From CAMTWB01 sp037441775 (GTDB taxonomy: Bacteria > Desulfobacterota > Syntrophia > Syntrophales > CAMTWB01), in the NCBI GenBank assembly GCA_037441775.1, contig JBBIRO010000038.1, forward strand, positions 1 through 30,990: a stretch of 30,990 nucleotides of DNA, in the 5' to 3' direction. The notes beneath the pieces are model-generated. The model worked only from the letters and a program-made list of their open reading frames with translations, ran no database searches and was not told where the DNA came from. Both the position numbers and the translations under genes were made by a program. This document shows positions 1 to 9,527 of the stretch, piece by piece. Position 1 is the first letter of the stretch, and the number at the start of each line of letters is the position of its first letter.

Positions 1-945
1 CCGCAGGGCAATTTCTATTTCCGGGTCCGGGTTAATGACAATGTTTCCGCGGGGACTGTGATTTCTAACGTCATGGCAATCGAATATGCGCTGGTGCAGG
101 GAGGCGCGGTACGATATACTGCCAGCTCCAACCCTGCGCTGGTTACCGTTGCCCCCTTGGCGGGTGTGCTTCTCAACCCCGACCGGAGTGGAACTTATGA
201 TGTGGGTTCGCAGATAGTCTATCCCTTCACCGCACGGAACACCGGAAACGCCCCGGACACGATCGATTTGACGATAACCTCATCTGCCGGCTGGAACTGG
301 GTGATCTGGAAAGATTCCGACGGCAACGGCATCCCCGGAACGGGGGGCGACAGCATCCTGACCGACACCGACGCCGACGGCAGAATCGACACCGGGATTC
401 TGGCGCAGGGTGAAACCATAGCCCTGCTTGCTGTCACGACGATTCCCGCGGGGCTCGCCGACGGCACCGTGGACAACACCGTCATTACCGGTGCCTCCAG
501 CATAAACACGGCGGTAACAGATCCCCAAAATCTGACCACGACCGTCCGGGCTCCCGTTATCTCGGTAAACAAGGTGCTCACCTCGGTGCAGGCGCCGGGC
601 GGCGGTTCGATTTGTACGCCGACCAATCCGACGACCGGGGCTGGTTGCAACATTGTTCCGGGATCGGTATTGACCTATACAATCACGGTGGCCAATTCCG
701 GAAGCGGTAACGCAACCGCAGTCATCATTACGGATATCCTCCCTATTTACACTACCTATAATCCTGGTTCGATCAGTACCGGGTCATCGGTGGGATCGCT
801 GGTTTCGCGAACTGACGCGATAGATGGCGATACCGCTGCCTATAACCCGGGCTCCCGTTCCATATTGGTACCGGACGGTGGGACATTGACCATCGGGGGA
901 CCTACCGGTACCTGGGTAGTGCGTTATCGGGTAACGGTGAACTGA
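1..945 (+). CDS. DUF11-repeat surface protein, C-terminal part (5' end outside window)
   Basis: The reading frame is open from base 1, so this is the last 314 residues of a longer protein; the GTG at 58 is only an internal codon. The visible part has an Asp/Gly-rich stretch at about residues 100-130 with DSDGNG and DTDADGRID loops, which resemble calcium-binding loops of thrombospondin type 3 or dockerin-like repeats. A DUF11-type beta-sandwich domain follows (motif VLTYTITVANSGSGNA near residues 220-240, then TDILP). DUF11 repeats are typical of secreted or surface-anchored proteins. There is no barrel, anchor or sorting motif at the C-terminus, so how it is held at the surface is not visible. 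It lies 36 bases upstream of the large DUF11/barrel protein, which suggests co-transcription and a shared surface structure. Exact function unknown. Confidence 0.8.
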   Translation, partial: PQGNFYFRVRVNDNVSAGTVISNVMAIEYALVQGGAVRYTASSNPALVTVAPLAGVLLNPDRSGTYDVGSQIVYPFTARNTGNAPDTIDLTITSSAGWNWVIWKDSDGNGIPGTGGDSILTDTDADGRIDTGILAQGETIALLAVTTIPAGLADGTVDNTVITGASSINTAVTDPQNLTTTVRAPVISVNKVLTSVQAPGGGSICTPTNPTTGAGCNIVPGSVLTYTITVANSGSGNATAVIITDILPIYTTYNPGSISTGSSVGSLVSRTDAIDGDTAAYNPGSRSILVPDGGTLTIGGPTGTWVVRYRVTVN

Positions 946-981
946 GATCGTTAACCATAGGCAAGGGTTAAGGAATTCCGC

Positions 982-3900
982 ATGACGATTTTCTGTCGTC
1001 TATTTATGACGATAATCGGCTTCAGACTGGGTGTCCGTCTGCTTCTCTCCGCCGTCTTTCTCCTCCTCTGGACGGCGGCGGGATGGGCAGCCTCACCGGC
1101 CCCGGGCACGCCTATCGTCAACAGGGTATTCGTGCAATACCGCGATACCTACGGGAATCCTTTGCCTCAAGCAAGCCATTCCATCTCTGTTCCCCTTTCA
1201 GCGGCTCCACTTTTAAGCCTTGAAAAAACGGCCGATTCCGATCCCGTGGCCGCCGGGGCCGTTTTCAATTACACCCTCCGCTATGAAAACAGCGGCAATG
1301 CGCCTGCGACGGGCGTGTCACTGGTCGATAATCTTCCCCCCGAGGTTACCTTCCAGGCCGCCTCGGGGGCCGGTAACTACGACGCTGTCTTACACCGGGT
1401 GACCTGGGGTATCGGGGATCTTTCTGCCGGCCAGGCTGGTATCCGGACAGTCACGGTCAGGGTCGCCGCCGCGCCCAACGGGACGTTGTTTACCAACCGG
1501 GCCTCCCTAACCGCAACGGCGGTGGCGCCGGTTTCCGCCCTGCTCATAACCAGGGTGGGCTTGAGCTCTAACATTTTATTGACGAAGCGGGCCAGCCCGG
1601 CGACGGTGGGGCCGGGTGGGGTGATTACCTATAACCTTTCCTACCGGAACTTAGGCAATGCCCCGGCACGGGCCGTCCGTATCAGCGATCAGCTTCCCAT
1701 AGGAACCGCTTACCTGGTCGATTCCGCAACTCCCGGCATGAACCTGGCGGGCAATACGCTCTTTTGGGACATCCCAGAGGTGCCCCCCGGCGGTCAGGGC
1801 GAGCTTAGTTTCCGGGTTCGCATCTCCCCACTGGCCCTGACGGGCCAGCAGATAATTAATGTTGCCGGCATCAGTAGCACCGAGCAGTCCGGTCTCTCCA
1901 ACAGTGTCACCAGCTTCGTTTCCGCTGATGCTAGGTTGTCCATGACTAAGGAGGCATCCCCATTTGTACGCGCCGGGCTTGATCTCACCTATCGCCTGAC
2001 GGTTGAAAATAGCGGCCTGGTACCATTGACCGGTCTTGTCCTGCGCGACAGCCTGCCTGCGGGCGTAACCTTTGTCGCTGCGGGTAGCGGCGGCAGCCTG
2101 ACGGCCGGGGGGCAGCAGGTGGAGTGGCTTTTGGGCAGGCTTGATCCGGGATCTAAAAAAACTGTCACACTGGTTGTCCAAGTAGATCGAACCCTGGCGC
2201 AGGGTCAGATCATTGAGAACATAGTCCGCGCTACCGCAAACGAAGTACCTCCGGAGGAAGCTTCAGCCCGCTCCACCGTAAACGCGAGGACGCCGGGGAC
2301 GGTCGAGTTTTTTGACTTAGCCTGGCAACCCGCCTTTGGATACCGGCAGGGCGACTTGATTCGGCTCCAGGTGGTTGATCTTGATCAGAACTTAGATGCC
2401 GGGCTTGCCGAAACTATCACTGTTGTCCTGGAAGATTCAAAAACGGGCGATCGGGAGACGGTGATTTTGACGGAAACGGGACCGAATACCGGGATATTCC
2501 GAGGCGAGATACAATCTTCCCAGGCACTGACGCAAGCCGGCGATGGTGTTATATCGGTCGTCCAAAATAGCCGGGTTAAGGCGACCTATACCGACCCTCT
2601 CGACTTAAGCCCCGTTTCTGAGGATTCGGCACTGATCGACCCCTATGGGATAGTTTTCGATTCGGTAACGGGCAAGCCTCTTGCCGGAGCCATTGCTACC
2701 CTGCGTTACTGGGATAATCTTAGCCACCGATGTGACCTTTCTAGTTGGCCGGTGCTGCCGCCGGGCGAGATCAACCCGGCCTTGACGACCGGCGCGGATG
2801 GCTTCTTTGCCTTCCCGCTGCTTTACGCGGGCGATTATTGTTTTGAAATCAAACCTCCAGCGGGTTACGTGTTTCCTTCGGTGATCCCCGATGCCCAGCT
2901 CCCCCCCGGATACACGATAGGCAACGGTTCCCGGGGCGAGAAATTTACCTTAAGCCCCGGAGATCCTCCTTTAGTCCGCGACATTCCAGTAGATCCTCCC
3001 GCCGGCCGGCTGACCATAACTAAATCGGTTAACAAGACCCAGGCGGCAATCGGCGACTTGATCGCTTACAGCATCAAAATTACCGCCGGCGGCGGGGCGC
3101 CGGTGAAACGCATTACTCTTACCGATGTGATGCCTCATGGTATCCAGTATTTGCGGGGGGCGTCCCGGTATAACGGCGCGCCGTTTGCCGATCCCGCCGC
3201 CCGTGGTGGTAGGACCTTCGCTTGGAACTTAGGCGATCTGGCGCCCGGTCAACAAATGGAGATCACCTATCGGGCAGTGGTGGGGCCGGACAGCATGCGG
3301 GGTGACGGCGTAAACACCGCCTCGGCCGCTGGCCAGAGCCTGGATCGGGCCGTTGCCTCCCCCACCGTCAAGGCCCGGGTGAAGATCACTGCCGGGATAC
3401 TTACTTCGCGGGGGACCATTCTGGGCAAGGTCTTCCTCGATCGCGACGGAAACGGGGTCCAGAATCAGACGCCGAAAAGCCGCAAAACAGGGAAAATTAT
3501 CGAACCGGGCATTTCCGGGGCCGTTGTATATCTCCAGGATGGAACGCGGGTCATTACGGACAAGAACGGTAAGTTTTCCCTCTCCGGGGTGCTACCGGGA
3601 ACCTATGTGCTGCGCCTGGACGAATCTTCTCTCCCTCCAGGTTTGGTTTTAGTCCCTCTCTCCAATCGTTTCCTGGGAGACGGGTCTTCCCAGTTGTTGG
3701 AGCTGAAGCCCGGTGGCCTTATCCAGGCCGATTTCGCCGTCAAGACAGTACAACCATCGCCGGCTGAAAAGCCTTCGCCGTTGGTGACTCAACCGGCCGG
3801 GGTGGTGACGCCAACCCTGAAGGGGGTGGAGGGAGAATACTTAAGCGCTTCCTCGGGGGATCAAACGCCGGGGAGGGACACCGTCGAAACCGCTGCCCAA

Positions 3901-6900
3901 GTGGAGTCGTCCCTGGAAGGAGAAACCGCGACCGGGCAGGAAAAAGAAAAATCAGGCGCCCTCCCGCTTAAGGAAGGGGCGGTTCGGGCGGAAGGTGAGT
4001 CTTCTTCGCCACTTCATGTGTTTGCTCCGCGCCAATGGGAAGAAGAAATCAAGACAATGAACGCCGAGCTCGCTTTTTTGAGCCCGAACGAGGGCGCCAC
4101 CGGCCTGCGTGACCTGATCCGCGTGGTGTTTAAGGCGCCTCTTGGCACTGAACCGACCCTTTTCCTCAATGGCGAGCCGGTGGACCGCAAGAACCTGGGC
4201 CGCCGGATCTCTTGGGAGGAGGGCCAGGTGCAGATCTTCGAATACATTGGCATTCGCCTTGCACCGGGTGAGCAAAATACCCTGCGGGTGGAGATTAGGG
4301 ATAACTTTGGCATTCCTCGGGGGGCAAGTCAGATTGTCATTTTAGCTGCGGGCGCGCCCGAGCGGATTGTCATTAGGACAGATCATCGGGAACTTCCCGC
4401 CGACGGAATCTCGCTTATGCGTGTCGAGGTAGCGGTGCAAGACAAGCGGGGTCAGACCGTTCCCTATGATACGCATGCCACCGTCTCCATCTCCGCAGGC
4501 GAAATTATGGAGACCGATGCCGATCCTCTTACGGATGGTTTCCAAATTGCCCTTGTGGGAGGCGTGGGCAGCTTCACGCTGCGCGCCCCCCGCGAAACGG
4601 GCGATGCGACGATCACGGCGGTCTGGAGCGACCGCCAGGGAGAGGCGAAGGTCTTCTTCATGCCCCACCTGCGCGAACTTTTTCTAATTGGCCTGGGTGA
4701 AATTACCCTGGGCCGCGGTCAGGGCAAGGGGGCCTACGGCTTCCTTAAGGATAATGCCTGGTTCGATGATGGCTTCTACGCCGGCGGTCGGGGGGCCTTC
4801 TTTCTGAAGGGCCGGATCTTTGGGGATTTCCTCCTGACGGCTGCCTTTGATTCAGAAAAGAAGAGACGGGACGACCTCTTTCGGGAAAACGACACGACCC
4901 TCGATACGGAAGAGAAGTACCCCATCTACGGGGACGAGAGCAAGACCGGCTACGAGGCCCTTTCGGCGGACAAACTCTACCTGAAGCTGGAGAAGAACCG
5001 CTCCTATCTGCTCTATGGCGACTACAAGACCGACCTGAACAACACGACGCTTTCGGCCTACAACCGCTCCTTCAATGGCCTGAAGTACGAACTGAACACC
5101 CCGCTTTTCCGGCTGAAGGCCTTCGGCAGCCATACGGATCAGACCCAGGTGATGGACATCATTCCCGGCAGGGGAATCTCCGGGTATTACTATCTGACCA
5201 AGCGTCCTGTTGTCGAAGGGTCGGAACGGGTGGTCATCGAGGTACGTGATCGCTATCGGCCGGAGAACGTCCTTAGCCGGGAACGCAAGTCGCGCGGTGG
5301 CGACTATGAAATAGATTACGACTTGGGCGCGCTTTTGTTTAAGGAACCTATTGGCAGCCGCGACGCCGATTACAACCCGATCTTCATCACAGTGAGCTAC
5401 GAAAGCCGGGCGGCGGATGAGAAATATTATGTTTATGGCGGGCGGGGCGCCTTTCGGGTTGCCCCCTGGTTGGAGGTGGGCGCCACGGGCCTCCAGGAGG
5501 AAAAGGCCATTGGTAATTACCGCTTGATGGGCCTTGATCTTACGCTGAACCTGCCGCGTAAGACGGTGATCAAGGCGGAATATGCCCAAACGAATGGACT
5601 CTTTGAGGAAGACAGTATCTTCCTCTGGCGCTCCGATCAGGCTTGGCTTGTCAACCTGGAAAGCGAACCCATGAAAAAGCTCAGGTTTTCTGCTTACTAC
5701 CGGACGCTGGGCAATTATTTCCAAAACGTCTCCGCCCTGGACGTTTCCCGGGGCAGCACAAAATTTGGCTTTGATGTGGTCTATGAGCTAAGGTCGGACA
5801 CCCGGCTCCGCGGGCGGTTTTTCGAGGAGAAGGACGATCTCAACCTTCGGACGCATCGGCACCTTTCATTAGGCGGCGAAGCCAGATTTCGGAAGATAAA
5901 ACTAGCAGGAGAAATCTCCAATGAGTCCCTGACTGAGGGCTATGTCCCCGCCGCTGAGGCTCCCAGGACCCCCTTTGATATTAAACCGGAACTGCCCAGC
6001 GAATTGACCGCCGCCCGGATCAATTTGGAGGCCGAACTCAGGCCTGATCTATCACTAATTATGAGCCATAAACAGAACTTGGGCGGCGATAGCTATCAGA
6101 TGAGCCAGGCTGGTCTCAACTATCAACTCAATAATCTCAACCGTCTTTATCTGCGCCAGGAGTATTATCGCTTTCGGGTCAGGGAAGAAGTACGCACCCT
6201 TTTGGGCGGAGAAACCAAACTAATAAGAAACACTGTGGCCTTCAATGAGTACCGTCTCGCCGACGGCGCTGACGGTTCCCGTAACCAGTCGGTGCTGGGA
6301 CTCCGTAACAAGTTCCTCTTGGGGACGGGAATCACCGGTAACATTTCTGCTGAATACGGCAAGACCATCAGTGGAGCTACGCGGTCTCAAGACCCTGATT
6401 CTCTGGCCGCTGCGCTGGGGTTGGAATATCTGGTACTTGACGACCTCAAACTTACCGGTCGGCTGGAGCACCGGCAGGAACTCAGTGAAAAGGGCCGTAA
6501 TTCCTATCTTGCGGAGCTGGGGGCGGCATATAAACTGCACCCCGATTATTCCCTGCTCATCCGAGAGCGGTTTTTCACTGAGGAAGTAGGTGCTGGAGGG
6601 CGGAGTATTTCCTCCCGGACCATGCTTGGTTTAGCCTACCGGCCTCTCTTTAGCAACAGTTTCAACGCCCTGGGCAAACTGGAATACAAGTACGAGGACA
6701 AAGCTGGCACTGCGCTTGATTTCAGGGAGGATGCCCTGATCATCTCTACCGAAGGGGTTTGGCAGGCCGCGCCCCGGCTGCAGCTCACTGCCAAGTACGC
6801 AGGAAAGCTTTCCCGGGAGGGGGATTTTTCGGTTTACACGGATCTTATGTCGGCAAGGGTTCTCTATGACCTTACTGAACGCTGGGATATTGGGGCAGAG

Positions 6901-7140
6901 TACCGGGTACTCACTAGTCATGGGGTGAACAGCCGCTTGCAGGGGGGTGCCGTGGAAATTGGCTATCGGGTGATGAAAAACCTCTGGCTTGCAGCGGGCT
7001 ACTCTTTCGACCGCTTCGACGCCGATCTGGCCGGTGACGGCTATCATGGCGAGGGGCCCTACCTGAAACTCCGATTCAAGTTTGACGAAAAGACTTGGAA
7101 GGACCTTAGACGGCATCGCCTTATTTCTTCTGATTCGTAA
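982..7140 (+). CDS. Giant DUF11/Ig-repeat outer-membrane beta-barrel protein
   Basis: A 2052-residue exported protein. Residues 1-37 form a signal peptide (hydrophobic LLLSAVFLLLWTAAG, cleavage near AWAAS-like GWAAS). DUF11-type repeats follow at about 75-190, 197-310, 317-435 and 680-800, each with the NSGNAP/NLGNAP and D-x-LP signatures. SdrD-B or carboxypeptidase-regulatory-like domains lie at about 555-650 and 815-910 (FLDRDGNGVQN, TDKNGKFSLSGVLPGTY). A low-complexity Pro/Glu linker spans about 910-1020, then two Ig-like domains, the second resembling invasin Big_1 (RTDHRELPADGIS). From about residue 1230 to the end there are alternating amphipathic strands with many aromatic residues, consistent with an outer-membrane beta-barrel of roughly 800 residues. 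The likely role is a surface adhesin or secretion platform whose repeats project outward or into the periplasm. The start has AAGGA upstream; an alternative ATG lies at codon 9. The C-terminus is not the usual aromatic residue, which is unusual for BAM clients. Confidence 0.8.
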   Translation: MTIFCRLFMTIIGFRLGVRLLLSAVFLLLWTAAGWAASPAPGTPIVNRVFVQYRDTYGNPLPQASHSISVPLSAAPLLSLEKTADSDPVAAGAVFNYTLRYENSGNAPATGVSLVDNLPPEVTFQAASGAGNYDAVLHRVTWGIGDLSAGQAGIRTVTVRVAAAPNGTLFTNRASLTATAVAPVSALLITRVGLSSNILLTKRASPATVGPGGVITYNLSYRNLGNAPARAVRISDQLPIGTAYLVDSATPGMNLAGNTLFWDIPEVPPGGQGELSFRVRISPLALTGQQIINVAGISSTEQSGLSNSVTSFVSADARLSMTKEASPFVRAGLDLTYRLTVENSGLVPLTGLVLRDSLPAGVTFVAAGSGGSLTAGGQQVEWLLGRLDPGSKKTVTLVVQVDRTLAQGQIIENIVRATANEVPPEEASARSTVNARTPGTVEFFDLAWQPAFGYRQGDLIRLQVVDLDQNLDAGLAETITVVLEDSKTGDRETVILTETGPNTGIFRGEIQSSQALTQAGDGVISVVQNSRVKATYTDPLDLSPVSEDSALIDPYGIVFDSVTGKPLAGAIATLRYWDNLSHRCDLSSWPVLPPGEINPALTTGADGFFAFPLLYAGDYCFEIKPPAGYVFPSVIPDAQLPPGYTIGNGSRGEKFTLSPGDPPLVRDIPVDPPAGRLTITKSVNKTQAAIGDLIAYSIKITAGGGAPVKRITLTDVMPHGIQYLRGASRYNGAPFADPAARGGRTFAWNLGDLAPGQQMEITYRAVVGPDSMRGDGVNTASAAGQSLDRAVASPTVKARVKITAGILTSRGTILGKVFLDRDGNGVQNQTPKSRKTGKIIEPGISGAVVYLQDGTRVITDKNGKFSLSGVLPGTYVLRLDESSLPPGLVLVPLSNRFLGDGSSQLLELKPGGLIQADFAVKTVQPSPAEKPSPLVTQPAGVVTPTLKGVEGEYLSASSGDQTPGRDTVETAAQVESSLEGETATGQEKEKSGALPLKEGAVRAEGESSSPLHVFAPRQWEEEIKTMNAELAFLSPNEGATGLRDLIRVVFKAPLGTEPTLFLNGEPVDRKNLGRRISWEEGQVQIFEYIGIRLAPGEQNTLRVEIRDNFGIPRGASQIVILAAGAPERIVIRTDHRELPADGISLMRVEVAVQDKRGQTVPYDTHATVSISAGEIMETDADPLTDGFQIALVGGVGSFTLRAPRETGDATITAVWSDRQGEAKVFFMPHLRELFLIGLGEITLGRGQGKGAYGFLKDNAWFDDGFYAGGRGAFFLKGRIFGDFLLTAAFDSEKKRRDDLFRENDTTLDTEEKYPIYGDESKTGYEALSADKLYLKLEKNRSYLLYGDYKTDLNNTTLSAYNRSFNGLKYELNTPLFRLKAFGSHTDQTQVMDIIPGRGISGYYYLTKRPVVEGSERVVIEVRDRYRPENVLSRERKSRGGDYEIDYDLGALLFKEPIGSRDADYNPIFITVSYESRAADEKYYVYGGRGAFRVAPWLEVGATGLQEEKAIGNYRLMGLDLTLNLPRKTVIKAEYAQTNGLFEEDSIFLWRSDQAWLVNLESEPMKKLRFSAYYRTLGNYFQNVSALDVSRGSTKFGFDVVYELRSDTRLRGRFFEEKDDLNLRTHRHLSLGGEARFRKIKLAGEISNESLTEGYVPAAEAPRTPFDIKPELPSELTAARINLEAELRPDLSLIMSHKQNLGGDSYQMSQAGLNYQLNNLNRLYLRQEYYRFRVREEVRTLLGGETKLIRNTVAFNEYRLADGADGSRNQSVLGLRNKFLLGTGITGNISAEYGKTISGATRSQDPDSLAAALGLEYLVLDDLKLTGRLEHRQELSEKGRNSYLAELGAAYKLHPDYSLLIRERFFTEEVGAGGRSISSRTMLGLAYRPLFSNSFNALGKLEYKYEDKAGTALDFREDALIISTEGVWQAAPRLQLTAKYAGKLSREGDFSVYTDLMSARVLYDLTERWDIGAEYRVLTSHGVNSRLQGGAVEIGYRVMKNLWLAAGYSFDRFDADLAGDGYHGEGPYLKLRFKFDEKTWKDLRRHRLISSDS

Positions 7141-7342
7141 TAAAAGACGATCAAAATAAGGCTAAGCAGAATAAATTCGCGGAAAAACACGAAGGATTTA
7201 TCGACGTTTTTTAATCTTAAGACTGCGCCTAGTCATCACGTTAATAGTTGCAAAACACATCTGGTTTAGAATAAGATGTCAGGTATCATACCGAGATACT
7301 ACCAGCGGTAATAATTTGCTGTTGAATCGCCAGGAGGACTTG

Positions 7343-7888
7343 ATGAAAAAAACATTTGTTTTTGCAATGGTTGCTTTTTTTATGATCTTATCAACTCTAA
7401 GTTTCGCCCAGCGTGAGGCGCCCAGGCGAGATGTTGCCACACCGGCAATCAAAGTTGGGGTTGTTGATTTCCAGAGGGTGATCAGGGAGTCCCGCTTGGG
7501 TAAAAGCACTACCGCCGTTTTTATGCGTGAACTGGAGGCCAGAAGGGCGGCGGTGCTTGCCAAGGAGAAGGACGTGCTTTTCTTGGAGGCAGAGCTTAAG
7601 AACCCTGACCCCAAGTGGACGCCGGAAGTGAGAAAAGAGAAGCGAGAGCGTTTGGAGCGGGAAGTCCGTGATTACCGCCGCATGCAAAGCGACACCGAAG
7701 AGGACATGAAGAAAAAAGAGGTGGAGGTGACCCAGGCGATCATCGCGGAGATCCGGGAAGTAGTCCGTAACATGCAGAAAGCAGAAGGTTTTACCTTGAT
7801 CCTGGATCGAGGTGTTGTTCTTGCCTACGACGAGGCTATTGACGTTACCGGCCGGGTGGTTACGCTATACGACGCGACGAAAAAATGA
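7343..7888 (+). CDS. OmpH/Skp-family periplasmic chaperone
   Basis: A 181-residue protein with an N-terminal signal peptide (KKTFVFAMVAFFMILSTLSFAQ). A beta-strand segment IKVGVVDFQRVI follows, then a long charged coiled-coil hairpin (about residues 55-145, rich in Glu, Arg and Lys), then a closing GFTLILDRGVVLAYDEAIDVT segment. This strand-coil-strand layout is the Skp/OmpH family, which holds unfolded outer-membrane proteins in the periplasm before the BAM complex inserts them. The start chosen is the ATG at 7343, because AGGAGG ends five bases before it and the signal peptide begins there; an upstream TTG in the same frame is less plausible. Its position directly after a huge barrel protein fits a role in assembling it. 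The gene's stop codon lies inside a copy of the dispersed repeat arm. Confidence 0.85.
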   Translation: MKKTFVFAMVAFFMILSTLSFAQREAPRRDVATPAIKVGVVDFQRVIRESRLGKSTTAVFMRELEARRAAVLAKEKDVLFLEAELKNPDPKWTPEVRKEKRERLEREVRDYRRMQSDTEEDMKKKEVEVTQAIIAEIREVVRNMQKAEGFTLILDRGVVLAYDEAIDVTGRVVTLYDATKK

Positions 7889-8113
7889 TGAATTCGTAAT
7901 AAGTTGCAAAAAACCTCGAATTCATGGCGGTTTCGTAAAAGTCGGGAAATCCTGCTTTTTGTAATTTTTGCCTATGCGAAAATTATGTCGTGGGTACTTT
8001 TCGCAAGTTTTTCTGCTATTCAGTGGGCACAAGCCTCGTAGGCTGAACCAGAAGCTTCTTGTAAAGGGTGATTTAGCACAGCGTAATCATCAGTTTTTTT
8101 TACTAAGTCGTCA
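7886..8113. repeat. Degenerate copies of a dispersed intergenic repeat
   Basis: Between the chaperone and the MFS gene lie several arms of the repeat family seen intact at 28333-28459. A left-type arm at 7886-7907 (TGATGAATTCGTAATAAG) overlaps the chaperone stop codon and has a 9-bp inverted partner CGAATTCAT at 7917-7925. A second left-type arm is at 7925-7945 (TTTCGTAAAAGTCGGG) and a right-type arm at 8094-8113 (TTTTTTTACTAAGTCGTCA). No coding sequence is seen in this 364-base gap. Confidence 0.5.
7975..8010 (+). terminator. Possible terminator after the chaperone gene
   Basis: An 8-bp perfect inverted repeat, TGCGAAAA (7975-7982) and TTTTCGCA (7998-8005), with a 15-base loop, is followed by AGTTTTT. 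It could end transcription of the surface-protein block. The loop is longer than usual and the stem is AT-rich, so the call is tentative. Confidence 0.35.
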
Positions 8114-8252
8114 AGGTTGAATCATTGCCCTTTCCCCAGCGATAATCATTGAATTACTTTTGCTCAAGTAGTATAGCAGCGGCGCATTGTAATGATGTAA
8201 AAAACTCGCCCGCGACGATCCAGTATTTTCGCCGCAGGTCAGCAGGAAGTTA

Positions 8253-9506
8253 ATGGAAAATAAAAAAACCTGGTTCAAACTACTCATCGCCGCTGCTTTT
8301 ATGATGCAGTTCGGCGCCGCGGCGGGCACGATAGGTGTTCCGATTCTAGCGAAAAAACTCTTCGATACCTCATTATGGGGGCTGGCCATGATTGGCATGA
8401 CCGGCACCTTAGTTTACAGCATTGTTTGTTTCGTTATCGGCGGGTTGGTAAAGCGGCTTGACCACTATCGGATGATGATGGTGGGAACTTTTTTTGTTGC
8501 CTCCGCTTTCTTTTTTGCCATTTTTGCTTCCGCCATCTGGCACCTCCTTTTGATCTACGTCGTGGTTGGCGCCGCTGCAGCAATTTTTTGGCCCATGCTG
8601 GAGGCGGTGCTGGTTTACGGCGCCAATGCTGATGAAAAAAATAAAAGAATCGGCGTATTCAATATCTCCTGGAGTCTTGCAGATGCTTTTGGTGCGGCTA
8701 TTGCCGGCGGGCTGTACCTGCTGTGGCCACGCTTGCCGTTTATATTGCTGATCGTATGTTTGATTGCTGTTTTCGTAATGACGCTTAAGGCGGCTGGAAT
8801 TGCAAAAAGGCAACAGGCTGAAGAGCCGCAGGAAGAAGAAAAATCAGCGCCAAACTACTTACCTCTGGAAGTTCGGCAGAGTTTTGCCAACGCCGCCTGG
8901 ACGGGAAATTTTGTTGCTCATGGAATAACGGGAATATTGCGTAGCGTCTTTGCGGCGCCCGCAGTTGATGTTTTCAAGATGAGTCCTTTGGGTATTGGGC
9001 TTGCGATCGGAACGTTCAATGCGCTAAGAACGCTGACCTTTGCCTTTCTAAGAGAGAGAAATGACTGGGCGTACAATAAAAAAGTGTTTGCCGCCTCCCA
9101 TGCAATCCTCGCCGCCGGCATGCTTCTGATCCTTGTGGCGGCCTTGCTTCCCACAAACCAGCAGGCAGTGGCGCTCCTATTTTTGGCCTTGTCTCTGGCG
9201 GCAGTGGGTTGCGGCGTAATCTACTATTCCAGCATCTACTACAGTATCAACCTCTCGCGGCATGTGGCATCACACACGAGGCTCCATGAGGCGTATCTGG
9301 GGGCGGGAGCCACCGGCATGGTCATGGGCGCGGGCGGTTTTCACTGGCTCATCGCTTCTCCTTCTCTTTATTCGTTGTTCGTCAGAGTGGGAGCAGATCC
9401 TTTTATTTTAAGTAATTTAAGCCCCTTTATTCTTTCGGCGCTAGCGGTATCGGCAGCTTGGGGCATTTCCCGACGGCTGCTTCTATTAAATAACACTGGC
9501 GGCTGA
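8253..9506 (+). CDS. MFS-family transporter
   Basis: A 417-residue polytopic membrane protein with about 11-12 hydrophobic helices split by a charged central loop (about residues 185-210, Glu/Lys/Gln-rich), the usual two-half arrangement of the major facilitator superfamily. The loop after helix 2 carries GGLVKRLDHYRMMM, similar to the conserved G-x3-D/K-R loop of MFS carriers, and helix 4-5 contains WPMLEAVLVYG. The substrate cannot be told from sequence. The ATG has a GGAAG ribosome binding site about five bases upstream. It stands alone on the + strand, 364 bases from the chaperone, and converges with the queuosine-precursor transporter with only about 21 bases between stop codons and no clear terminator in that gap. 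Confidence 0.75.
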   Translation: MENKKTWFKLLIAAAFMMQFGAAAGTIGVPILAKKLFDTSLWGLAMIGMTGTLVYSIVCFVIGGLVKRLDHYRMMMVGTFFVASAFFFAIFASAIWHLLLIYVVVGAAAAIFWPMLEAVLVYGANADEKNKRIGVFNISWSLADAFGAAIAGGLYLLWPRLPFILLIVCLIAVFVMTLKAAGIAKRQQAEEPQEEEKSAPNYLPLEVRQSFANAAWTGNFVAHGITGILRSVFAAPAVDVFKMSPLGIGLAIGTFNALRTLTFAFLRERNDWAYNKKVFAASHAILAAGMLLILVAALLPTNQQAVALLFLALSLAAVGCGVIYYSSIYYSINLSRHVASHTRLHEAYLGAGATGMVMGAGGFHWLIASPSLYSLFVRVGADPFILSNLSPFILSALAVSAAWGISRRLLLLNNTGG

Positions 9507-9527
9507 ACTTCCGAGAAAATACCCGGC

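Noticed and set aside
4852..5724. Minus-strand open frame of 290 codons
   Set aside because: It is antisense to the beta-barrel of the giant surface protein, with no domain or ribosome binding site.
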